A DNA stretch of 64,000 bases from Bacillota bacterium (GTDB lineage: Bacteria > Bacillota > Clostridia > Lachnospirales > Lachnospiraceae), in assembly GCA_023414875.1 (NCBI GenBank), contig JAEZMV010000006.1:124001-188000 (forward strand), given 5' to 3'. Position 1 is the first letter of the stretch, and each line of letters begins with the position of its first letter. Of the stretch, positions 57,333-64,000 are shown in pieces. The translations under genes were made by a program, and so were the position numbers. The notes below the pieces were generated by a model, which ran no database searches, had not been told where the DNA came from, and was given only the letters and a program-made list of their open reading frames with translations.

Positions 57333-58511
57333 TTACGCGAAAAATTCTTTTAGTACATCTTCTATTAATTTTTCCTCCTGAGGAGTCATTGCTTGAATTT
57401 TCCCAACACCTGCTACCGCCTTATTCTGCTTCTCCTTATTCGCAGTCTCCTTTACGACCTGATCTTTTTCCGCTTTTATTAATACTGCTTGTTCTCTATC
57501 CGCTGCTATTTCTTCCAAGCTTTTCATAAAGGAGCTTACACTGTTTTTTTCCTCGGTAGGCTTTAGTTCCTCCTCAATGCTATGTAAAACGTTATTCTTC
57601 TCCTCTGCTTTATGCTGTTTCTTTTCATTGGCCTGCTGTTTTTCCTCCGCCTTCTTTTTCATCTGTTCCCGCCTTAGCTCTAAGGCTTGCTTCTCTTCTT
57701 CTAATTTCATCCGATCTTCTTCTCTGCGTCTGGCTGCAAGCTGTCTTCTTTCCTCTATCTTTTTTCTTTCTTCTTCTTTCCTTGCCTCTTCAAGCTTACG
57801 CTGCTCCTCTTCTCTCTTAGCGGCCTGAAGCTTTCTTTCTTCTTCCTTCATATGCCTTACTTCTCTTCTGCGTTTTAGTTCATCTTTAGGTTCTGCCTTT
57901 TTCATTTCGGCAGCAGCACTAATTTGCTTATTTGCTTCCGAAGCCTGTAAAAAATCACGACGGTATTGTTCAAATACCTCCGGCTGATATACTTCCTGCT
58001 CTAACCTAACCTTACAGAAGTTCTCCAAATAATCCAATAGATTTAAGCGCAGCATTCTTCTTTTACCTGTCAGATTGATGCTTTTATCCACAAGAATTAA
58101 TACCGCACTTGACAACATTCCCACAGCTCCCATGAATAATATCTGATCTTGTCCACAGTTCTCTGCAACTCCAAAGATAGCGCAAACAGGTACGATCAGA
58201 AGATTAAGAAACAGAACTTGTCCACCAAGATTGTCCCATGTGGATAATAATACTCCACAAAATCGATATCTTAATACATTCTTATCCACAAATGTATCCA
58301 CATTATTCACACCTATTTTCAGCTTAAAACAGGTTTCAAATTTCAATTTTATATGCTTTAGCATTTTATTTTTAGTTTCACCCAGATTATCCGACTCTTT
58401 CACTAAATGCTTATATACTGCATTCACCATTAAGCGGATAATTAATCCAATACCGCACAATACTGCGAAGGTATATATTACTACATTTTTGTCAAATAAA
58501 TATTGAACCAT
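57333..58511 (-). CDS. Membrane protein with long Lys/Glu-rich coiled coil
   Basis: 392 residues. An N-terminal helix (residues 10-28, FAVLCGIGLIIRLM) and two more between about 95 and 145 (VLFLNLLIVPVCAIFGVAEN, LFMGAVGMLSSAVLILVDKS), then a 150-residue stretch of unusual composition, almost only Glu, Lys, Arg, Ala and Gln (EEERKLQAAKREEEQRKLEE and similar), predicted to be a coiled coil or single alpha helix. No family recognised. The heptad-like low-complexity part is the notable feature. Confidence 0.75.
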   Translation of the reverse strand: MVQYLFDKNVVIYTFAVLCGIGLIIRLMVNAVYKHLVKESDNLGETKNKMLKHIKLKFETCFKLKIGVNNVDTFVDKNVLRYRFCGVLLSTWDNLGGQVLFLNLLIVPVCAIFGVAENCGQDQILFMGAVGMLSSAVLILVDKSINLTGKRRMLRLNLLDYLENFCKVRLEQEVYQPEVFEQYRRDFLQASEANKQISAAAEMKKAEPKDELKRRREVRHMKEEERKLQAAKREEEQRKLEEARKEEERKKIEERRQLAARRREEDRMKLEEEKQALELRREQMKKKAEEKQQANEKKQHKAEEKNNVLHSIEEELKPTEEKNSVSSFMKSLEEIAADREQAVLIKAEKDQVVKETANKEKQNKAVAGVGKIQAMTPQEEKLIEDVLKEFFA

Positions 58512-58720
58512 AAAAAGCCCCTCTCTTTTCCATAAATTTACATTTATTATAGCTTACGAAAGCTACTTTGAAAAGAGAGAGGTTTAAGAATCGGTAGACA
58601 CATTTCTAGCGGATGCTCCAAAAAAATATTCAATTGTAGGAATTCATAATTAGATTGACACCATCCGATAAAATACCTCGGCTTGGATCTGTGTTCATGT
58701 AAAGGTAATTTGGAATTGTT

Positions 58721-60247
58721 TTAATCTAAATCATATAATGATAGATTTGGAAATGTGAAATAGGCGTCTAATCTATCATTGGGCACTTCCACGGTATAAC
58801 TCATAGTTTCATATCCTTCTTTAATAAAAGTAAGAACCCTGGTTCCTATGACTTTCTTAAAGCTACAGGGTGAAATACCCATAAAATCCCCATCCAGATA
58901 CACCGAAGCACCGGTTGGATTTTGCACATATATTAAGTGTTGATTATCTACAATCTCATCCTCCTCAGAGGAATCGTTATTATTTTCCTCACCATCATCA
59001 GGATTCGGTTCATTATCGGTTCCGATTTCATCTGACGTATCTCCGGTGTTGGTATTGTCGGTACCGGAACTATTATCTGTACCGATATTGCTACTTGTAT
59101 CGGGATTGTTATTCGGTCCCGTCGGTGTTACAATAGTATCCGTTTCCGTTACTTCTGCCGTATCTCTGCTGCTGACCTCAGGTAGACTAATCTTAACCGA
59201 TTTGCCTGTGCTATCCAAATCCAGTACGCCCTCATATGGCGTATATCCTCCTAAGGATACGGTTATTGTATGTTTTCCATAAGTAAGCTCGATAGGGTTT
59301 GCATAAGAAGTAAGCTCCCCATCTATAAATAAATCCGCTCCAAATGGAGAAATCTCAAAGGTTACACTACCGTACTGCTGAACACCGCCTGGGCCAAGAT
59401 CACTTAGAGATACATAGGAAACCTGGTTACGATATACCGAAATATTCTTGGTGGCGCTGAATTTGCCGTTTTCCACGGTAAGGTTAAAATCTCCTTCGCG
59501 TACCGTTATCTCCATATCCTCTGTGATTTGCTGTATTGACTCATAGCCTACGGTGATATTCGCACCTAAAAATTTATCGTAATCCTCCAGTATGACGGTT
59601 CCGTGGCCTCTGGTTACAGTAATTGACCAAATGGTCTCTTCATAACCTCGTACCGTAAGTTCATCCTGCTCTGCCAAATTATCAACTGTTATAAATTTAT
59701 TCCCATCTAGAATTAGAACATCATTCGTGTATTTATATTTTGTAGTAGCTATCTTCATTACATTATCATCCGGATTAATATTTAAATTATTTACGCCAAC
59801 ATATTCCCAGGCTTTATTAGAAATATTAAGATCTGTCAGTTTATTCTTATCCTTTTGATATGTTGCATCCACCATGGTTCCAATCGGAATTTGAGTTAAT
59901 GAAATTACCAGACCATATTTATCCTTGACATTGGTACCTCCATTGTAGGTTAAGAGTTCTTCTTCCTGTTGATCAACAGCATATAAGGTAATCTGTTTAT
60001 TTAAGGTATCAATATTCTTAACAATTGCTAGAATCCCAACATCAGAGAATCCCAAAGCTTCGTTTTGTGTATCATTGCTTTGCTCTGTTATCTTACTTTT
60101 TTCACTTTTCGGTTTGATATTACTCGATGCTGATAACATCGCTGACGTCATAATTAACGTAAATATTCCTAACCCTATTAACAGAGTTAAAATCGGTCTT
60201 GTATTGATATGAAATCTATCCTTATGTTCTTTTCTTCTTAGCTCCAT
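58721..60247 (-). CDS. PEGA-domain membrane-anchored protein
   Basis: 508 residues from ATG 60247 (GAGGG, 8-base spacing). A short cytoplasmic start is followed by one membrane helix (about 17-38, RPILTLLIGLGIFTLIMTSA), then an extracytoplasmic region with two PEGA repeats (ISPFGADLFIDGELTSYAN then LTYGKHTITVSLGGYTPYEG; ASVYLDGDFMGISPCSFKKV then GTRVLTFIKEGYETM), separated by an acidic Ser/Asn/Thr-rich linker with TDNSSGTDNTNTGDT repeats. PEGA domains bind surface carbohydrate or protein partners; the role is unknown. Confidence 0.82.
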   Translation of the reverse strand: MELRRKEHKDRFHINTRPILTLLIGLGIFTLIMTSAMLSASSNIKPKSEKSKITEQSNDTQNEALGFSDVGILAIVKNIDTLNKQITLYAVDQQEEELLTYNGGTNVKDKYGLVISLTQIPIGTMVDATYQKDKNKLTDLNISNKAWEYVGVNNLNINPDDNVMKIATTKYKYTNDVLILDGNKFITVDNLAEQDELTVRGYEETIWSITVTRGHGTVILEDYDKFLGANITVGYESIQQITEDMEITVREGDFNLTVENGKFSATKNISVYRNQVSYVSLSDLGPGGVQQYGSVTFEISPFGADLFIDGELTSYANPIELTYGKHTITVSLGGYTPYEGVLDLDSTGKSVKISLPEVSSRDTAEVTETDTIVTPTGPNNNPDTSSNIGTDNSSGTDNTNTGDTSDEIGTDNEPNPDDGEENNNDSSEEDEIVDNQHLIYVQNPTGASVYLDGDFMGISPCSFKKVIGTRVLTFIKEGYETMSYTVEVPNDRLDAYFTFPNLSLYDLD

Positions 60248-60328
60248 CCACAGTACCCTCAATGATATGTAAACATCTGTATCCACTAGTATTATAGCTT
60301 ACCTTTCCAGTTAATTCAATCACGGAAT

Positions 60329-61414
60329 CTATAGGATACTTTCCAGTCTCTGCAGGAATATCTCCTTCTTGGAATTTTGCTCTCCTATCGTATTAAGCTT
60401 TTGCGTATTTCTACCGGATACCCAGGATTTTTTACCATTATAATAAAAATTAGTGATTTTCCAGAACTTCTCCGGATACAGCAGTAAAAGATACAGTATT
60501 CTCAGTTCATCCTTAGAAATGGGTTTAACACGATCATAGGCCTCAATAATATTACTTCCGTATAAAATATCCCAATCATTCTTCTCCATAACCTTACGTA
60601 TAAACTGATACAGGTCTGAGATCTGAAGTCCAATGTAGCTTTTTTCAAAATTAGTGGTTACCATCATACTTCCTCCGACGTTAAGATCCGTCGCTGTTAG
60701 AGGTTGCTTATTAACCCAGCCGGGTGGTATATAATTTTTTGACATAGCATCGGCCTTGCTTTTTAGCATAATAATATTATGATAGGTATAATTCCCGTGG
60801 CAGACCCTATGCCGGTTCACCGCCTCTTCTATCTGCCGAATATAAGAGGAGCTTGTCAAACGGTCCGCTGCCAATAAACCCTGTTCATAAAAGGTATCAT
60901 AGTAATTCAGGTAAAGAAGCTCAAATTCATTCTTCTGCTTCTTTTCCCGGATATATGCCTTGACCCGCTTTAATTCCCGGTTGCGTTTATCAAAGGTCTC
61001 CATCAGATCCGGAGATATGTTATGTTCCAATTGTTCCTTTGTAAAATCAACATCCGTTAATATACTGTGGATCCGTGCCAAATTAGCGGAAGCTGCTTCA
61101 ATCTGAGACAATTCCTTCAAATTGCATTCTTCACCCCAAAACCAATTTTTCATAATATACTGGCAGCCTGCACTATCCTCTGAAATGATATCCTCATCTA
61201 TCGTTCTTACGAACAAATCCGTATTATTGTAGCCATGAAGTGACAGATGTTCCTTTACCTTGTTCTCAAACAAGGCCCTGTTCTTGGAGCCTTCAAAGCA
61301 CTTAAAAAGCTTTAGTCCACAATCAGTTTCTAATAAAAAGGCGCCTCTGGCTCTATATATATTGTATATCTTCAGACGATATCTTTTTAATGCTTCCTGA
61401 CTTCTATCCTCCAC
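60329..61414 (-). CDS. CotS-family spore coat protein (kinase-like fold)
   Basis: 361 residues from GTG 61414, chosen because GGGAGG lies 9 bases before it; a TTG five codons earlier (61429) overlaps that RBS. The N-terminal RYRLKIYNIYRARGAFLLET then DCGLKLFKCFEG and HRVCHGNYTYHNIIML match the CotS/YutH group of aminoglycoside-phosphotransferase-like folds that join the spore coat. The Asp-rich catalytic loop of active kinases is altered (GNYTYHN, usually HGDxxxxN), so it may be a pseudokinase. Confidence 0.85.
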   Translation of the reverse strand: MEDRSQEALKRYRLKIYNIYRARGAFLLETDCGLKLFKCFEGSKNRALFENKVKEHLSLHGYNNTDLFVRTIDEDIISEDSAGCQYIMKNWFWGEECNLKELSQIEAASANLARIHSILTDVDFTKEQLEHNISPDLMETFDKRNRELKRVKAYIREKKQKNEFELLYLNYYDTFYEQGLLAADRLTSSSYIRQIEEAVNRHRVCHGNYTYHNIIMLKSKADAMSKNYIPPGWVNKQPLTATDLNVGGSMMVTTNFEKSYIGLQISDLYQFIRKVMEKNDWDILYGSNIIEAYDRVKPISKDELRILYLLLLYPEKFWKITNFYYNGKKSWVSGRNTQKLNTIGEQNSKKEIFLQRLESIL

Positions 61415-61491
61415 AGCTAATCCTCCCAACTAATGATAAAACCCGTCTTACTAATATTATGATATGACTTTCTAATTCATGAATACAAAAA

Positions 61492-61616
61492 AGAGTTTCG
61501 CATGCGAAACTCTCGCTCTGAGCGCTTTCTGCCAAAGGCAGATAAATTTCAATACGCGCGAGTGCGCAACCAAAAGCGAACCATAGTTCGCTTTGCAAAG
61601 ATGCTTTTTTTATAGG
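61492..61616. repeat. Structured palindromic element
   Basis: A chain of hairpins: the 20-bp palindrome GAGTTTCGCATGCGAAACTC (about 61494-61513), CTGCC/GGCAG, and AAAGCGAAC/GTTCGCTTT near 61580-61605, ending GGCAAGCTCGGAGAAC. On the minus strand CTCCGAGCTT is shared with the repeats at 3691-3959. The two together suggest a family of interspersed structured elements in this genome. Confidence 0.6.
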
Positions 61617-61641
61617 CAAGCTCGGAGAACTTTCCTATAGA

Positions 61642-61685
61642 AAAAGACCTCAGAAAAATTCTTACGAATTATTCTAAGGTCTTTC
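61642..61685. terminator. Bidirectional terminator
   Basis: AAAGACCT / AGGTCTTT (outer) with inner AGAA/TTCT pairing, A and T tracts on both sides. It ends the cca gene on the minus strand. Confidence 0.75.
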
Positions 61686-61715
61686 TTAACATTTATAATA
61701 AGGGGCCTGTAAACA

Positions 61716-63101
61716 TTAGTCGTTCTTCAGCTTTCCTTCGACTAATATATCGTTCGCCATTGTTAACAAGGTGGTTTTTTGATTCAGTGCTGGGTTTTCA
61801 ATTACTTCCGACAAGAGCCTGTCTAATATTTCTCCCAGCTCTCGTCCGGGTTTATACCCTACCGTAATCAAATCATTTCCATTAATATTAAGTTCCTTTA
61901 AGCTGACGCATTCACCTTTGTTTTCGATATCACTGTAAAGCAGGATTGCCGACTGCAGTTTCTCATATTTTTCTTTAGTATGCTCCGGGTTTTTCGCGGA
62001 GGTGTCTGCCCTGTTTACTTCAAATAAAAGCTTCATATATTCCTTACCGATTTTAGATGCCGCCTTGCGCATGCCTGACGGAGTTAAAACAAACCGATAG
62101 TCATGCCAGCGAATTAAATGTACGACCGCCTCTAAGGTATCATTATCAAACTTTAGCCGTTTCAGTATCGTCTTCGCTGTCAATGCACCCTTTTCCTGAT
62201 GCCCGTAAAAATGATTCTGTCCATCCTTGCCAAAACTGATCGTATTCGGTTTTTCGATATCATGAAGCAGCATCGTCCACCTAAGAATCGTTCTCTCTTT
62301 TAAGTCAAACAGCTTTTCCTCCTGACTGCCTGCAATCATAGAGACCGCGTAGATTGTATGCTCTCCCACGGAATAAATATGATGAATATTATTTTGCTCC
62401 GTTCTCATCATAGCATCAAACTCCGGTAATATAACCGAAGTAATACCTGCTTCATAAAGAATTCTAAGGCGGTCAGGGTGATCCGATATTATAAGCTTGG
62501 TAAGCTCCACACGAATACGTTCTGCGCTGATATTGTTTAAATTTTGAGCTTTTTCCTTTATTGCCTTCATGGTAGCTTCATCGATCAAAAACCCCAGCTG
62601 TGCAGAAAAGCGTACGGCACGCAGAATCCTTAAGGCATCTTCATCAAAACGTTCCTCGGCACTACCAACACAGCGGATTAATCTCTTCTTGATATCCTCC
62701 ATGCCGCCAAACAAATCGATTACGCCTTCCTTTTCATTATATGCCATCGCATTAATGGTAAAATCCCTGCGTTTTAAGTCCTCTGTCAGGTTTGAGGTAA
62801 AGGAAACCTCCTTCGGATGACGATTGTCCTCATACTCTCCATCAAGTCGATAGGTTGTCACCTCATAATGATCCTTGTCCATCAAAACCGTAACCGTTCC
62901 GTGCTGTATCCCCGTATCCACGGTTCTTCTAAAAATCTTCTTTACCTCAGAAGGTGTGGCGGAGGTAGTAATATCCCAATCCTCCGGTTCCCTTCCCAAA
63001 ATCATATCACGAACACAGCCGCCCACAGCATATGCCTCAAATCCATGTTGATTCAATTCACTTATAATATCGTTCACTTTCTGTGGAATATGAAATGTCA
63101 T
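61716..63101 (-). CDS. cca: CCA tRNA nucleotidyltransferase
   Basis: 461 residues from ATG 63101 (GGAGG, 5-base spacing). It adds or repairs the 3' CCA of tRNAs. The nucleotidyltransferase motif is GGCVRDMILGREPEDWDITT (metal-binding DxD), with DLFGGMEDIKKRLIRCVG, DEDALRILRAVRFSA and a C-terminal HD domain (LLHDIEKPNTISFG), the composite Firmicute form. Complete, single gene between two terminators. Confidence 0.95.
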   Translation of the reverse strand: MTFHIPQKVNDIISELNQHGFEAYAVGGCVRDMILGREPEDWDITTSATPSEVKKIFRRTVDTGIQHGTVTVLMDKDHYEVTTYRLDGEYEDNRHPKEVSFTSNLTEDLKRRDFTINAMAYNEKEGVIDLFGGMEDIKKRLIRCVGSAEERFDEDALRILRAVRFSAQLGFLIDEATMKAIKEKAQNLNNISAERIRVELTKLIISDHPDRLRILYEAGITSVILPEFDAMMRTEQNNIHHIYSVGEHTIYAVSMIAGSQEEKLFDLKERTILRWTMLLHDIEKPNTISFGKDGQNHFYGHQEKGALTAKTILKRLKFDNDTLEAVVHLIRWHDYRFVLTPSGMRKAASKIGKEYMKLLFEVNRADTSAKNPEHTKEKYEKLQSAILLYSDIENKGECVSLKELNINGNDLITVGYKPGRELGEILDRLLSEVIENPALNQKTTLLTMANDILVEGKLKND

Positions 63102-63347
63102 AGCTGCCTCCATACTTATTATTTCTTAAACTATTGTGATTATAACAAAGTGATACCTGAATATCAAGGCTTTCAAAAGATGCCGATTATCTACTTCATC
63201 GAATTGCCATAGAACGCTCTCCTTCTGAATAAAGATTCTACAAAGCAGACTCTTTATTGAGAAGGACATAGTTTTCTATTAAATAATCCCTGAATACAAG
63301 ATAGTTTTAATAAAGTGCCAAGGTATATGAAGTATATGAAAGATAAT

Positions 63348-63408
63348 AAAAGAGCCTATACATACCCTTCCACAATCTGGGCAAGAAGAATATGTTATAG
63401 GCTCTTTA
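63348..63408. terminator. Terminator hairpin after proS
   Basis: TAAAGAGCCTATA (63348-63360) pairs perfectly with TATAGGCTCTTTA (63396-63408), with further inner pairing (CATA/TATG). On the minus strand it is followed by TTATTATC after the stem. Confidence 0.85.
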
Positions 63409-63439
63409 AAAATATAATGTTTTATGATATCAAATTATT

Positions 63440-64000
63440 TTAGTATGCCTTGCCCCAGTAGGTCATTGCCTTTGCAGGTTTTCCGCAGCATACACAGGTA
63501 TCTGCGATATGCTCCTGTTCAAATGGCATACAACGCGAAGTTGCTCCTGTTTTTTCCTTTATCTCTTTCTCACAAGCCTCGTCCTGACACCACATTGCCT
63601 TGATAAAGCCCGGTTTCTCCGCTACCAGCTTCTCGAACTCTTCCATATTAGCTGCGGTATAGGTATGAGTATCACGGTGAGCTCTCGCTCTTTCTAACAT
63701 ATCTTTTTGCATGGTTTCAAGAATCTCACCAGCTTTCACTTCGATCTCGTCAAGCGAAACCACAAGCTTCTCTCTGGTATCTCTTCTGACAATAACCGCC
63801 TGGTTCGCTTCAATATCCTTTGGACCAATTTCAACACGGATCGGAATTCCGCGCATTTCCTGCTCACTGAATTTCCAACCGGGGCTCTTCTCGGAATCAT
63901 CCACCTTAACCTTGAAAGCACTTAATTTATCCTTAAGCTCAAAGGCTTTATCCAGGACGCCCTCCTTGTTCTGGTTGATCGGTATAATCATAATTTGCGT
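63440..64000 (-). CDS. proS: Prolyl-tRNA synthetase, C-terminal part
   Basis: The open frame is still running at the right edge (ACGCAAATT at 64000-63992). The visible 187 codons are the anticodon-binding domain (VEIGPKDIEANQAVIVRRDT) and the C-terminal zinc-binding extension (MWCQDEACEKEIKEKTGATS, then CVCCGKPAKAMTYWGKAY) of archaeal/eukaryote-type (ProS3) prolyl-tRNA synthetases, which many clostridia use. The catalytic core and start lie outside the window. Confidence 0.92.
   Translation of the reverse strand, partial: TQIMIIPINQNKEGVLDKAFELKDKLSAFKVKVDDSEKSPGWKFSEQEMRGIPIRVEIGPKDIEANQAVIVRRDTREKLVVSLDEIEVKAGEILETMQKDMLERARAHRDTHTYTAANMEEFEKLVAEKPGFIKAMWCQDEACEKEIKEKTGATSRCMPFEQEHIADTCVCCGKPAKAMTYWGKAY

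Noticed and set aside
61404..61619. Minus-strand open frame of 71 codons between cotS-family gene and cca
   Set aside because: It runs through the palindromic element and the cotS start region; its composition is that of the repeat, and no RBS precedes it.
1..64000. Insertion sequences or transposases
   Set aside because: No transposase or tyrosine/serine recombinase reading frame with the expected motifs was found in any frame, and no short flanking direct repeats were seen around the accessory regions.

Overview
The window looks like a chromosomal segment of a low-GC, endospore-forming, anaerobic Firmicute of the Lachnospiraceae / Clostridium cluster XIVa type. The evidence is a set of spore genes (spoIIR, a SipL-like SPOCS+LysM protein, a CotS-family kinase-like protein), Veg, DUF1934 and DUF951 proteins, a prolyl-tRNA synthetase of the type with an extended C-terminal zinc-binding end, strong AGGAGG ribosome binding sites, and secreted proteins with Thr-Pro-rich tails. 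No rRNA, tRNA, transposase, recombinase or CRISPR array was seen. The genus is inferred, not proven.

Layout. 0-19 kb is ordinary core genome: the end of a GntR/YtrA regulator with its ABC transporter, nicotinate phosphoribosyltransferase, two near-identical 126-bp structured repeats, a VanY-type carboxypeptidase, PlsC, a CapA-like protein, DUF1934, spoIIR, ispE, an MFS permease, a protein whose leader repeats its Shine-Dalgarno sequence inside hairpins, sipL, veg, a PrcB-like lipoprotein and clpB (with a metallo-beta-lactamase-fold remnant behind it). 19-26 kb is a run of single accessory genes, all on the minus strand (Nudix, VOC, a histidine phosphatase with an in-frame stop, aminoglycoside-nucleotidyltransferase-like, tandem tautomerase, cupin, nitrilase and others).

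26.1-42.4 kb is the most interesting part: an array of about 17 single-gene units, every gene on the minus strand, separated by about 18 imperfect inverted-repeat sites. The sites have the architecture of integron attC sites: outer heptamers close to RYYYAAC / GTTRRRY, an unpaired spacer on each side, inner complementary arms differing by one extra base, and a variable centre. The two heptamers that bound one gene unit match each other over 7-18 nt, as expected if each unit moves as an excisable cassette. No integron integrase is visible, so this is best described as a CALIN (cluster of attC sites lacking an integrase) in a Firmicute. Cassette cargo includes lipoproteins, an alpha/beta hydrolase, GNAT acetyltransferases, an isochorismatase-like hydrolase, methyltransferases, a dCTP deaminase, TrmO, a probable type I toxin-antitoxin pair and several broken genes.

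42.7-50.4 kb is a drug-transport/resistance-like island: a broken ABC ATPase, two MFS exporters (one behind a TetR-type palindrome, the other behind a MerR-type 19-bp-spacer promoter), a DUF2975/XRE pair, a MerR regulator, and an ABC-F ATPase whose leader contains a 7-codon peptide and two terminator hairpins, suggesting ribosome-mediated attenuation.

50.4-64 kb returns to core genome: azlCD, an HD-GYP protein, a cyclase-family protein, exodeoxyribonuclease III, DUF951, hemolysin III, glucose-6-phosphate isomerase, a coiled-coil membrane protein, a PEGA-domain protein, a CotS-family protein, CCA tRNA nucleotidyltransferase and the 3' part of proS.
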